From Euryarchaeota archaeon UBA256 (GTDB taxonomy: Archaea > Thermoplasmatota > Poseidoniia > Poseidoniales > Poseidoniaceae), in assembly GCA_002494645.1 (NCBI GenBank), contig DACE01000010.1:118856-182855 (forward strand): a stretch of DNA of 64,000 bases, in the 5' to 3' direction. The notes below the pieces were generated by a model that saw only the letters and a program-made list of their open reading frames with translations, was not told where the DNA came from and did not search any database. The translations under genes were made by a program, and so were the position numbers. Shown here one piece after another: positions 36,059 to 44,928 of this stretch (the first letter of the stretch is position 1; each line of letters opens with the position of its first letter).

Positions 36059-37636
36059 TCAATTACCCCAACGACGTATGTGAGGGATCAATTCCCTTAA
36101 TTCATCGTTGGAGAAGGCACGGTTTGAACTCACAAGTTCAACCAATCGAGGTTCCCGCACCATTTGCATTATTTCGGCGGGTGATTTACGAGCGAATTCA
36201 TCGCGCGTCAAATCGTTGAAGTTGCGAACCTTTGACAAAAATGCGTCTCGGGTTCGCCGTTGGTACTGGGAAGGGTCAACTTTTGTTGGACGTTCCCGGA
36301 ATCGCGTCAAGTCAAAGACGTGACGCCAATTTTCTTTCTCTGGCACCACCATGATGGCGATGGCCAAGAGGGCAAAGAGATTCAAGATGATGAGCCACTT
36401 GAGGACGCCATCACTGGTGAGCAGGACGATAGCGCCCATGGCTTCGGTGAAAGGCATGGAGAGGGCGCTTGAAATGTGTCGGCTTTCGTCAAAGACGAGA
36501 TTGAACTCAGAAGGATAACGAGTGATTTGGGTTGAAAGTTCGGTATTGTCGAATTCCATCATATCTTCGATAAGGGCCATGAAGTAGAGGGAGTTACCGT
36601 GCCATGTTGTATCACCGAGTCCCTTGTTAAGTCCCTCAGAGTCTGTATCCCAGCACATGTGCGCATGTTGGACATAGAGAGGTGAGTCGCATTGTTGCTT
36701 CCCGGTTTCTTCAGCAGTATCTTGATCCCATAGGTGGTTAGCGAGAACAGAGTGGTCTGATACGAAGACAATGCTTCCCGTTGCTGAAAGTTCACCATAA
36801 TCGCCCCCTGCAAGAGGTGCACGTTGGTCGAGCACGGTTTGCCCAGGATAGTCGATTCGGATAATGAGGCCGGTTTCGCCTTCACCCAGAGTAGGATTTG
36901 ATTCGCCACGGCCCAAGTCAATTTCTGCTGAGGTAGAAGCGTGGGCGAGTACGTTCACCGTTCGTCCTTCGTCAGCCTGCTCATCAAGTACTTGAATGGC
37001 GGTTGGGCGGTGGAAGAGGACGGGCATTCGGCAATCGTCAACTTCTCGGCCGTCAACGTCCTCAGGTTGGCAGGGCGTTGCTTTCTCGTCGCCCATGGTG
37101 GTGACATCTTCGGAAATACTTGCAACAGCCCAGATTTTCTTGGTGTCGGGTGATACGCGCTCGCCGTTATCGGTTGTGACCTCGTAGTAACGGCCAGTGT
37201 TGATGTCGTCACGGATAGGAGCATCGAAGTATTTTACACCAAATTCCTCGGCTACCAATTGTGCATTGGTGGAGTTTGAGGCGAGAATCACTTTACCAGC
37301 CCGCTCGGTTACAAAGTTGTGAATGGCCGCTGCTTCTGCTGCATCAAAGGGCTTTTCCGGAGCTGCAATCACGAGTAGTGTGCGGTGGGGGTCTTGCCAG
37401 TCGTTGACCAACATCGGTGTTGACATGGTATTTGCGACATTGAAATCCTCAAGATCGGCTCGCATGGTCGTGAGTTGTTGTTCGGAGTAGTCATCCTCGT
37501 TTTGATAGGGGGAAAACACGGTCGTTTTTCCCGAGGACACAATGGCAATGACAGCGGTGGAGATTACAACCGAAACGAGAAGACCTACCATGAGCCACGC
37601 TTCGAGGCTCAATCCGGTTCGCTCTGCTTCTGCCAT
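36059..37636 (-). CDS. DUF4350-like membrane protein of the MoxR cluster
   Basis: The 525-residue protein has an N-terminal membrane helix (about 10-32), a large extracytoplasmic region and a second helix (about 420-440), then a cytoplasmic tail. The outer part begins with a DUF4350-like glutamine-amidotransferase-fold segment (RTLLVIAAPEKPFDAAEAAAIHNFVTERAGKVILA). Such domains typify the third gene of MoxR-DUF58 operons. A ribosome site GGAGATT precedes the ATG at 37636; the longer frame upstream is not supported. It is the promoter-proximal gene, 17 bases before MoxR. The role, probably sensing or scaffolding at the membrane, is unproven. Confidence 0.75.
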   Translation of the reverse strand: MAEAERTGLSLEAWLMVGLLVSVVISTAVIAIVSSGKTTVFSPYQNEDDYSEQQLTTMRADLEDFNVANTMSTPMLVNDWQDPHRTLLVIAAPEKPFDAAEAAAIHNFVTERAGKVILASNSTNAQLVAEEFGVKYFDAPIRDDINTGRYYEVTTDNGERVSPDTKKIWAVASISEDVTTMGDEKATPCQPEDVDGREVDDCRMPVLFHRPTAIQVLDEQADEGRTVNVLAHASTSAEIDLGRGESNPTLGEGETGLIIRIDYPGQTVLDQRAPLAGGDYGELSATGSIVFVSDHSVLANHLWDQDTAEETGKQQCDSPLYVQHAHMCWDTDSEGLNKGLGDTTWHGNSLYFMALIEDMMEFDNTELSTQITRYPSEFNLVFDESRHISSALSMPFTEAMGAIVLLTSDGVLKWLIILNLFALLAIAIMVVPEKENWRHVFDLTRFRERPTKVDPSQYQRRTRDAFLSKVRNFNDLTRDEFARKSPAEIMQMVREPRLVELVSSNRAFSNDELRELIPHIRRWGN

Positions 37637-37820
37637 AATAAAATCTCCAAACTCACGCGACACGCCACATGTACACGCTCCGGAGTTTCGTACCACTCAT
37701 AATGGTTGCTCTGTAATGATTAGGAGCATTTGGCGGTTTCCAACCGGTTGACGAAATGTACTGACTGAGGAAAAACGGCCTAGGGTGTAAAAAATTACAC
37801 TTTTCCTTGGTCAACGGCCT
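37637..37820. promoter_or_regulatory. Intergenic region with three palindromes upstream of the MoxR cluster
   Basis: This 184-base gap precedes the DUF4350-MoxR-DUF58 genes on the minus strand. It contains perfect palindromes CTCCGGAG (37678-37685), CAACCGGTTG (37741-37750) and GTGTAAAAAATTACAC (37785-37800). The last could also be a hairpin ending the gene that stops at 37821. No TATA box is clear. Confidence 0.35.
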
Positions 37821-38777
37821 TCAGGAGAACCGTTGTTGGCGGGTTGAAATAAGAACGAATGAAATGAACAAGACGAGTAATGTTTCATTCATCGGAGCCC
37901 AAGGCAGTGAAGTTGATTCTTCAGAACCCTCGGCGAACCCATCATCATCCTCATCGTATTCGTCGTTCTGCTCCACCTCTGGAGCGACTACTTGGACGTT
38001 CATGGTCGTTGATCGGGTTGTCTCGTCACCTTCAGAGGTGACGGCAAGCGAAACCTCACACTGGCGTTCTTGATGACTGCTGCTCGCCTCAAGACGGAGT
38101 GTGAAGACTGCGGCGTTGGAATTATCGTCATTGGTCACACTAACGACGGTATTTTCGAGTTGCTCGAGACCCACAACTGAGAGATGGGGGCAACTGCGAA
38201 TGGTTGCCTCACCTGAGGTAATCGCATCTTGCGTATTGCCAAGATTGCTTACTTCAAGGGAGAATTCAACCCATGAACCTGAAAAGAGAGTGTCTTGGGG
38301 TGGCACGATTGAAGGAAGAAGCCTGTATTTGCGAGGAACGGTAATATCTGCTTCGATTTCTTGACTGCTGACTGAGGTTTCACCGATGCTCTCTTCAGCA
38401 TTGAGTGTCAGCGGGAGTGTTGATGTGGGCGAAAAAGACCTGACTTTTTGTTCCGAAGCACCGGTGATGGTGATGGTGAAGGAATCATTGGTATTGGCGG
38501 AGACCGTGATGGATTCGGGGCCATCGAAAATAAAGGGACCATCTTCGTCAAAATCATAGGTTAAGTCGAGGTTCAATTCATTTGAACGCTCATTATTGAC
38601 AAAGACGACGAGTTCTCCTTCAACGTCCCAATCATCTTCCAAATCCACGATGTACTTTGGGTCAACGTCCGTAGTCCATCCGACCTCCCATGACGGAGGT
38701 TGTAACTCTTGGGCTTGTGCGCAGGGCAACAGAACTGAAAGGAGAAGAACACCACATAAAACGGAGAGGGCCTTCAT
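37821..38777 (-). CDS. Secreted beta-rich protein with C-terminal anchor
   Basis: The 318-residue protein has a signal peptide (about 1-24, ending PCAQAQ) and two or three immunoglobulin-like beta domains with CARDB/NEW3-like spacing (VEFSLEVSNLGNTQDAI and similar). An acidic stalk, NDEYDEDDDGFAEGSEES, and a final membrane helix complete it. It is predicted to be an exported, anchored surface protein. GGTGA lies before the ATG at 38777. The gene follows the molybdenum hydroxylase subunit by five bases and precedes the MoxR cluster, so it may belong to either unit. No catalytic motif is present. Confidence 0.6.
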   Translation of the reverse strand: MKALSVLCGVLLLSVLLPCAQAQELQPPSWEVGWTTDVDPKYIVDLEDDWDVEGELVVFVNNERSNELNLDLTYDFDEDGPFIFDGPESITVSANTNDSFTITITGASEQKVRSFSPTSTLPLTLNAEESIGETSVSSQEIEADITVPRKYRLLPSIVPPQDTLFSGSWVEFSLEVSNLGNTQDAITSGEATIRSCPHLSVVGLEQLENTVVSVTNDDNSNAAVFTLRLEASSSHQERQCEVSLAVTSEGDETTRSTTMNVQVVAPEVEQNDEYDEDDDGFAEGSEESTSLPWAPMNETLLVLFISFVLISTRQQRFS

Positions 38778-38782
38778 GAAAT

Positions 38783-39763
38783 TCACCGTCCTCCGAGAAG
38801 CGCTTTTAGCGCACGCTTGGTCAGCGTTTTCACCATACTTCGCCTGTAGCGGGGCGGTAGGGCCGTATTGTTGACCGGTTTGACTGACTTCTGAATGGCT
38901 TTTGAAAGAGCGATGACATCGAGATCTGTATTGCTGTCAACCATATGTTCACCTACCACGTCAGCATGTAAACGGGGAATCGATTCAAGCGCAGTGCTGG
39001 CAATCATGAGGGTTTCCATTCGGCCAGGCACCCATGAAGCAGCGATACCTGCTTCTGGGAAATCCCACGAATCTCGAACCCTGAGTTTTTGATAGCGGCC
39101 TTCTCGTGACATGACGTCATCAGGAAGCACGACTTTCAGAAGGAATTCCCCTGGTTCCAAAACGTTCTTTTTCATGCCATCGAGTTGGTAGAATTCATGA
39201 AGCGGAAGCACTCGTTCACCCGCTGGACCAATCAAGACAACTGAGGCTTCCAACACCATGAAATTGGGTGCCATATCACCTTGATAGGTAGCCACACACA
39301 ACGTGTTTTGATTCGGTATCACACGGCAGTCAGCTCCCGTTCCACAATCTGCTTTGTGGCACCAGTCGATTGACCGGCGCCAATCCTCGCCTTGATTGTA
39401 CCAGAAACACCGGGTATCAAGGCAAAGGTTACCGCCCACTGTTGCACTTTTACGAATTAATGTAGAGGCGACTTTACTCGCCGCCTCAACTAATAGCGGG
39501 TGGACGCCGTTCGATTCTGTGAGCGACGCAAGAGGGACCATGCACCCGATTTCACAGGTTGAGAGAGAGTGCGCGTCGGGGATGGCGGCAAGTGAAATAA
39601 CGTGTGGTTTCGGATTGATATGCCACTTGTAATTTGGGAGGACATCCGTCCCTCCTGCCACCCAATCAAAGGCTTCCCCTTTGCTGATTAAGTCGCCAGC
39701 AAGCCCGACGGCTTCGTCGACAGATTGTGGGTGGTGGAGCGTGAATGGCGGCATCAACATCAT
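38783..39763 (-). CDS. Molybdenum hydroxylase FAD subunit, 4-hydroxybenzoyl-CoA reductase beta-like
   Basis: The 326-residue protein has the FAD-binding fold of xanthine dehydrogenase family medium subunits: WVAGGTDVLPNYK, then SATVGGNLCLDTRC (106-119). Between the usual halves it carries a cysteine-rich insert (Cys114, 119, 135, 140, 146, 156) with the CLDTRCFWYNQ pattern known from 4-hydroxybenzoyl-CoA reductase beta, where it holds an additional [4Fe-4S] cluster. GDMAPNFMVLEASV follows, as in that family. Its start overlaps the large-subunit stop (ATGA). The substrate is not known; an aromatic thioester or a purine-like ring is possible. Confidence 0.8.
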   Translation of the reverse strand: MMLMPPFTLHHPQSVDEAVGLAGDLISKGEAFDWVAGGTDVLPNYKWHINPKPHVISLAAIPDAHSLSTCEIGCMVPLASLTESNGVHPLLVEAASKVASTLIRKSATVGGNLCLDTRCFWYNQGEDWRRSIDWCHKADCGTGADCRVIPNQNTLCVATYQGDMAPNFMVLEASVVLIGPAGERVLPLHEFYQLDGMKKNVLEPGEFLLKVVLPDDVMSREGRYQKLRVRDSWDFPEAGIAASWVPGRMETLMIASTALESIPRLHADVVGEHMVDSNTDLDVIALSKAIQKSVKPVNNTALPPRYRRSMVKTLTKRALKALLGGR

Positions 39764-42561
39764 GCATCATCCTCCATCTGACGTTGCTCTTTTTTGAGCC
39801 ATGCCCGTCCAGCGAATCCAAGTTCAGCCAATTGTTCGGGAAGAGGTTCATCGGCTTCCCTCCATCCTTCAAGTTGCTCAGAAAGCGGGCGATTCGGATC
39901 AAAGCCGAACAAAACCCCATTGACGTATGCAGAGGTGTCTTCGCTTCGCTGACGCAAACGGTCACGATCCTTGTGCTCAGCAGCCCGTTGGACCAAGGGT
40001 GCTTGGAGCGAACCATGCTGGAGACGAGGCGGGTTCAAATCTGTCTCGTCATCAATACCATTTGCCTTCATGTGCTTTTGGATACCGTTGTAGACCACAT
40101 CGGGTGTGAGTGGAAGGTCTCGTAGACGAACACCGATAGCGTCGTAGACAGCGTTGACCACAGCCGGCAGAATAGGCAACAGAGGCCCTTCACCAGCCTC
40201 TTTAGCACCAAAGGGCCCCTCTGGGTCGCTTGACTCGACGATGATGGGCTCAACGTGAGGCATTTCATGAACGGAGGGAATCTTGTATTCCAAAAGGTTG
40301 GCATTCTGCAGGTGCCCTGTCCTGCCATAGACCATTTTCTCTGAGAGCACTTGGCCCAGACCCATGTGGCATGACCCAATGATTTGTCCTTTGACGGCCA
40401 AGGGGTTGAGGGCTTTACCGCAATCATGTGCTGCCCAAACATTGGTACATTTGACCAACCCCGTCTCAACATCAACATCAACTTCTGCGACGTATGCTGA
40501 AAAGGAATAAGCTGGCGCAAGCCCTGCTGCTGCTCCTTTGTGAACCCCACCCATTGGAGGGGAACGGTAAGCGCCGCGGGCGATGAGAGCACCGGTATCG
40601 GCCTGAGCCTTGTGCAGAGCCTCAAGGTAAGACACACTCACCGCTGGGTCGTGTTTGTAGTAGATTCGGCGGTCGTTAAGAACCAAAACATTCGGATGGT
40701 ATCCCAACATTTCCCAAGCGGCTTTGAGTATTTGGTCACGGATTCCAATCGCTGCACGGATGGCCGCATTAGCATTCATGAAGGTGACTCGACTTGAATA
40801 AGACCCGAGGTCAACGGGGCTTGTATCGCTTTCATGTGAGCGGACGTGAATCATTTCAATGGGCAATGCAAGTACTTCCGCTACAACTTGAGCAACCGCC
40901 GTTGTAGAACCCTGCCCGATATCTGCTGCACCGGTGTGAACCGTTACGCCACCGTCCATGTCAACTTGGATGTGTACGGTAGCATGTGGGAAGTTCTTTG
41001 GATCCCAGTGTATTGGTAATCCCGAGCCAGAAATAAAGAAGCCGCAACCGATACCGATGCCTTTACCCAGTGGCATTTGACGGAATTTTTGATCCCACTC
41101 AGAGCCTTCCCGAACGCGCTCGAGGGCTTCACGCATTCCGTTTGAAGTAATGCGGAAACCACTGATGGTTCTACTGTGAGGTGGCAAGAGGTTTGCCAAA
41201 CGCAAATCGATAGGGTCTACCTCCATGCTTTCTGCCATCTCATCCAAACCGACCTCAACAGCACACCGAGTATTCACTGCCCCGTGACCCCTCATAGCAC
41301 CCGATGCTGGCTTATTTGTCCAAACTCTGGCACCAGTATAGTGGAAGGAGCCTAACTCATAGGGGGCCGTGGCAAGCACGCCGTTGTAGTAAGACGTGAC
41401 GTGTCCGAATGAGGCAAAGCCACCACCGTCGATGAGAGCGTCAATGTCAAAACTGGAAATACGCCCTTCATCATCGGCAGTCATCTTGACGTCGATATGG
41501 CTTGGATGCCGTCCCCGATTGATCCAGTAAACTTCTTCTCGGTCAAAGGTAATACGGACGGGCCGTCCCGACTTACGGGCGAGAATTGCAGCACACATCT
41601 CATGAGGAAAGGGGTCTGATTTACCACCAAAACCGCCACCTACAAAGGTTCGCACGACGTTGATTTGGTGCATGGGGACATCGAGAACCGTTGAGAGGGC
41701 TCGGTGCGTATAATGAGGGACTTGTTGAGGCGTATAGAGTTGCAAACGGCCATTTGGGTCCCAATGTGCTACAACTGCATGCGGTTCGGTGAATCCGTGG
41801 TGGACTCCGGACATGGTCCACGAGCCGTGTGAGGAGGCGTGAGGGGAATCGACGAGGGAGCGGTCACCAAATTCTTGGAAAACTCGCTTTTGTACGTTGG
41901 TCCGGGCGAGGTGGTATTTTCCGCGCCAGTGGATGGGTTCGTCATGGTCTTCAAGTCCTTTCTTGGGGTCAAAGACCGGCTCAAGCATCTCCCATTCAAT
42001 GTCAAAAAGCGACAGAGCGTGAACTGCGGTAGCCTCGTCAACCGCTGCAACGCAGGCTACCAAATCACCCACGTGGCGGACTTTGTCCACCGCCATAGCG
42101 TGTTCATCCTTGGTGACAGGAAGCACTCCAAAACGGTTCGGTGCATCTTGACCTGTGGCTACAGCAAGCACGCCAGGTAAGGCCTCAACACGCGTCGTAT
42201 CAATTGACTTGATTCGTGCATAGTGGTGAGGTGAACGCAAAATTTTGCCGATGATTTCTCCCGACAATCGTACGTCGTCACCGTACCATGCTTGGCCGGT
42301 GACTTTGGCGTTTGAATCGACCAGCGCCATAGGTTTTCCAACTGTCGTCCCCGTCCTATCGCGGTCGTGAATATGGTCGCCAGCGGGCTTGGGTTCCCGG
42401 CCACCCACCGTTTCGGGAATGAAATCCAAATCACGAGGCCTCATCACTGGTTCAGAACCGCCTGAACCAGGAGGGGGGAAACGCTGTTTACCAGCCACTC
42501 TCTTACCGTCTCGCCTCGTTTCTGAGCCTTTGGACCCGGGTTGCTGGCGATAGGTTCCCAT
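39760..42561 (-). CDS. Molybdenum hydroxylase large catalytic subunit
   Basis: The 933-residue protein is the molybdopterin-binding subunit of the xanthine dehydrogenase family. Motifs include TFVGGGFGGKSDPF (pterin region), GAMRGHGAVNTRCAVE, GAADIGQGSTTAVAQVV and the catalytic GPFGAKEAGEGP with the essential Glu. The order matches HcrA-type subunits. I start it at the ATG at 42561, four bases after the small subunit's stop; the longer open frame would run inside the small-subunit gene. It oxidises or reduces a C-H centre using Mo, FeS and FAD partners. A possible extra C-terminal extension (about 60 residues) follows the core. Confidence 0.88.
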   Translation of the reverse strand: MGTYRQQPGSKGSETRRDGKRVAGKQRFPPPGSGGSEPVMRPRDLDFIPETVGGREPKPAGDHIHDRDRTGTTVGKPMALVDSNAKVTGQAWYGDDVRLSGEIIGKILRSPHHYARIKSIDTTRVEALPGVLAVATGQDAPNRFGVLPVTKDEHAMAVDKVRHVGDLVACVAAVDEATAVHALSLFDIEWEMLEPVFDPKKGLEDHDEPIHWRGKYHLARTNVQKRVFQEFGDRSLVDSPHASSHGSWTMSGVHHGFTEPHAVVAHWDPNGRLQLYTPQQVPHYTHRALSTVLDVPMHQINVVRTFVGGGFGGKSDPFPHEMCAAILARKSGRPVRITFDREEVYWINRGRHPSHIDVKMTADDEGRISSFDIDALIDGGGFASFGHVTSYYNGVLATAPYELGSFHYTGARVWTNKPASGAMRGHGAVNTRCAVEVGLDEMAESMEVDPIDLRLANLLPPHSRTISGFRITSNGMREALERVREGSEWDQKFRQMPLGKGIGIGCGFFISGSGLPIHWDPKNFPHATVHIQVDMDGGVTVHTGAADIGQGSTTAVAQVVAEVLALPIEMIHVRSHESDTSPVDLGSYSSRVTFMNANAAIRAAIGIRDQILKAAWEMLGYHPNVLVLNDRRIYYKHDPAVSVSYLEALHKAQADTGALIARGAYRSPPMGGVHKGAAAGLAPAYSFSAYVAEVDVDVETGLVKCTNVWAAHDCGKALNPLAVKGQIIGSCHMGLGQVLSEKMVYGRTGHLQNANLLEYKIPSVHEMPHVEPIIVESSDPEGPFGAKEAGEGPLLPILPAVVNAVYDAIGVRLRDLPLTPDVVYNGIQKHMKANGIDDETDLNPPRLQHGSLQAPLVQRAAEHKDRDRLRQRSEDTSAYVNGVLFGFDPNRPLSEQLEGWREADEPLPEQLAELGFAGRAWLKKEQRQMEDDA

Positions 42562-42565
42562 GGTA

Positions 42566-43168
42566 TCACTTCGCATGGCCGGGTGGCATGGTTGGCTCGT
42601 CGGGGCCCGACGGGTGTGGGTCGGGGTGCGGGTCGCTGGCGGGTTGAGCGGCATCGCCTTCGCCACGGTGAAGAGCTGCTGCTGCTTCGACTGCGTCGAT
42701 GATTTGTTGATACCCAGTACATCGGCAAAGATTGCCTTCAATGGCACATGCGATTTCGGCCCTCGTCGGGTTGTCGTTTTCGTTGAGTAGAGCTTGTGAG
42801 GTCACCAGGAACCCCGGCGTGCAAAATCCACACTGAGAGCCTCCGTGTGTCGCAAAGCAGGTTTGAATCGGCGCCAAATGGGCGCCGTCGGAAAGGCCCT
42901 CAACGGTAATGATGTCTGCACCTTGTACTTGGCCCGCCAACGTGAGGCAAGAGAGTTTAGGCACACCGTCGATCATGACGGTGCAACAGCCGCACGTCCC
43001 GAGATCACAGCCTCGTTTGACACCCAGCGTCCCGACCTTATCGCGAAGGACATCAAGAAGCACGGCATTGCTTGGTGCAAGGACTTCCATGGTCTGGCCG
43101 TTCACCGTGGCTGACCATCGCTGACCCGCTGGCGCGGGAATCATTGACACGTGTTCCTTACCGACCAT
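42566..43168 (-). CDS. Molybdenum hydroxylase [2Fe-2S] small subunit
   Basis: The 200-residue protein carries the two [2Fe-2S] sites typical of this subunit. The ferredoxin-like cluster is formed by CDLGTCGCCTVMIDGVPKLSC, and the second by CGFCTPGFLV with NLCRCTGYQQI. It passes electrons between the Mo centre and the FAD/FeS subunit. The last 30 residues are a His/Pro/Asp-rich tail (DPHPDPHPSGPDEP) not usual in the family. It leads the three-gene operon. The start at 43168 is chosen; an internal ATG at 43144 is an alternative. Confidence 0.9.
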   Translation of the reverse strand: MVGKEHVSMIPAPAGQRWSATVNGQTMEVLAPSNAVLLDVLRDKVGTLGVKRGCDLGTCGCCTVMIDGVPKLSCLTLAGQVQGADIITVEGLSDGAHLAPIQTCFATHGGSQCGFCTPGFLVTSQALLNENDNPTRAEIACAIEGNLCRCTGYQQIIDAVEAAAALHRGEGDAAQPASDPHPDPHPSGPDEPTMPPGHAK

Positions 43169-43194
43169 GGTCGCCCCCGCTTCTCCGTAGGCCG

Positions 43195-43220
43195 TTCACC
43201 CTTTGATAATTGGGGGTGAA
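43195..43220 (-). promoter_or_regulatory. Inverted repeat bracketing a TATA-like element before the molybdenum hydroxylase operon
   Basis: TTCACCC and GGGTGAA form a perfect seven-base inverted repeat around twelve bases. On the minus strand the spacer contains AATTATCAAA, a plausible box A 34-43 bases before the small-subunit ATG. A repressor binding the repeat would block TBP. This is predicted from sequence alone. Confidence 0.4.
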
Positions 43221-43236
43221 ACGGATGCTCTTTGGT

Positions 43237-44307
43237 TTACTCTTCTTCGCCTGAATTTGCCTTGAGTTTGTTTTCCATAGCCTCGATGGCATTTCGTAAA
43301 ACGAGTCCGTGGTACACCCGTATCTTCCGATCCTTGACCAAGGTGTTTACGATGGTTTCTAATTCATTCATTTCTGCCAAAGTAGTGGCCGACTCAACGG
43401 ATTGCAAACACCTTCTGTACTCGCTCCTACGAGAAAAGTATAATGCAAAATAGATAGGGACCAGCAAGAGAGGGATGACCAATTCTTCGAAGACAATTTC
43501 ACTCACGAAGGAGATCGATATTTCGGTGTGGTCGGGGTCATAATCCATGCTGAATGAAGTCGAACTGATTCCTCCAGTATAGAAGATTCCAGTGTTCAAG
43601 CCGAGGTACATGTTGAACGGATTTTCATCATCATTGAAGCGGTCCGAACCTCGATCGATTTCTATATCATCGGGCCAGCCGTCATTGTCATTGTCAAAAT
43701 CCAAGACATCAGGAATCGTATCTTCATCGGTGTCCAGCGGTGTTGAATTCGGATTGAATGGATCGTAGAGAATCGTGCCCGAAGAGGCGGAGCGTTCCAT
43801 TTCGTTTCGGATGCCGTCGCCGTCTGCATCATCATCATACTCATCCGGCATAAAATCGCCATCTATATCAGAACAGCCTAGAAGTCTGATGCGACTTTTG
43901 CCGTAGATGAAAGGGCAGTTGTCGGAGAGTTTGTGGAAGCCTTGGTCTGCATAACCATCACCGTCTGTATCGGACCAAATGATCGGATCTTCTGGCCACA
44001 CGTCAGTTTCGTCAAGAGCCATATCACCGTCCATGTCGGGGTCTTCCACGTCCCCTAACCCGTCCCCGTCAAGGTCGCGATGTTCGGAAGCATTGTTTGG
44101 AAAGGCATCTGCACCCATGGATTCATTCCAAAGACCATCAGGGTCTGACCACCCGTCACCATCGCTATCAAGACAGCCTTCTCTGTCTTGTGTCGATGTT
44201 CCCTGAGCCTCACAGACCGTCTCATTAACTTCATCTGCCAAGACGGGAGATGAACACATGGAGAAAAGGAGTAGGAAAAGAACCGGATAGGTCCATTTCA
44301 GCATCAT
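43237..44307 (-). CDS. Secreted calcium-repeat (thrombospondin type 3-like) protein, anchored
   Basis: The 356-residue protein has a signal peptide (about 1-24) and at least six Asp-rich calcium-binding repeats of the DxDGDGxxD type (DSDGDGWSDPDG, DLDGDGLGDVED, DTDGDGYADQG, DADGDGIRNE, DNDNDGWPDD). A membrane helix (about 273-292) follows, then a basic, helical cytoplasmic tail with Lys/Glu-rich segments. The repeats should bind calcium outside the cell and stiffen the domain. Similar repeats occur in many marine archaeal surface proteins. It is divergent from the lipoprotein gene. Its client is unknown. Confidence 0.65.
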   Translation of the reverse strand: MMLKWTYPVLFLLLFSMCSSPVLADEVNETVCEAQGTSTQDREGCLDSDGDGWSDPDGLWNESMGADAFPNNASEHRDLDGDGLGDVEDPDMDGDMALDETDVWPEDPIIWSDTDGDGYADQGFHKLSDNCPFIYGKSRIRLLGCSDIDGDFMPDEYDDDADGDGIRNEMERSASSGTILYDPFNPNSTPLDTDEDTIPDVLDFDNDNDGWPDDIEIDRGSDRFNDDENPFNMYLGLNTGIFYTGGISSTSFSMDYDPDHTEISISFVSEIVFEELVIPLLLVPIYFALYFSRRSEYRRCLQSVESATTLAEMNELETIVNTLVKDRKIRVYHGLVLRNAIEAMENKLKANSGEEE

Positions 44308-44395
44308 GAAGGTCCCTCGTGGCCCCTCCTAATGGCTTTATTGCACATGACGATAGTAGGAAGGTTTGAAAGAGGACATCCCCTAAAGTTGGCCC

Positions 44396-44923
44396 ATGCG
44401 TACCCTAACGATTCTTCTAACAAGCCTGCTTTTTCTCACACCGATGGCTGGTTGCACTGGAGATGAAGGCGATGATAGTAAGTCATTTCCAACGTTCTCA
44501 GCGCAGGCAGATGACGGGAAGGTATACGATAACGCAGTCATGGAAGGATCGGGCTTTATTGTCATTTTTTCTGCTGAATGGTGCAACAACCCATGTTATA
44601 CCACCATGCATGCCATCTGGAATGCAGAGCCCGAATTGCCCGTCTTGGTCATGTCAACAGACCCTGCAGAAAATGCAGGCAGTATGTCGTTAACCGAATG
44701 GCACGAATCTGCTGACGCTCATGACGATGATGGAGCAGATACTGGTGTTTCATTGACAACCTATGCCTTCATGAAAGGAAGCGGAGTTGGTGAAGCCTTG
44801 GACATAACGCGTCCAGGCTCCGTGGTCTTTGTCAACAGCCAAGGTGAAATCACGTTCCAAAACGAAGGACGTATGGATGACACAGAAGAAATTCGGTCCA
44901 AATGGGCAGAAGCCTCGGCTTGA
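44396..44923 (+). CDS. Thioredoxin-like lipoprotein with CxxxC motif
   Basis: The 175-residue protein has a lipobox-like end to its signal sequence (LTPMAGC, Cys20), so a lipid anchor is likely. The mature domain opens like a thioredoxin fold, with FIVIFSAEWCNNPCYTTMHA and Cys63 and Cys67 separated by three residues. That spacing is the SCO-type copper motif rather than thioredoxin's CxxC, and His residues occur further on (WHESADAH). The fold ends with PGSVVFVNSQGEI. It might be a redox or copper-handling protein for an oxidase; the assignment is tentative. It converges with the subtilase gene. Confidence 0.6.
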   Translation: MRTLTILLTSLLFLTPMAGCTGDEGDDSKSFPTFSAQADDGKVYDNAVMEGSGFIVIFSAEWCNNPCYTTMHAIWNAEPELPVLVMSTDPAENAGSMSLTEWHESADAHDDDGADTGVSLTTYAFMKGSGVGEALDITRPGSVVFVNSQGEITFQNEGRMDDTEEIRSKWAEASA

Positions 44924-44928
44924 ATACT

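Noticed and set aside
43237..44307. Asp-rich repeats considered as a DNA tandem repeat array
   Set aside because: The repeats are protein-level calcium motifs with varied codons, not a nucleotide repeat or CRISPR.
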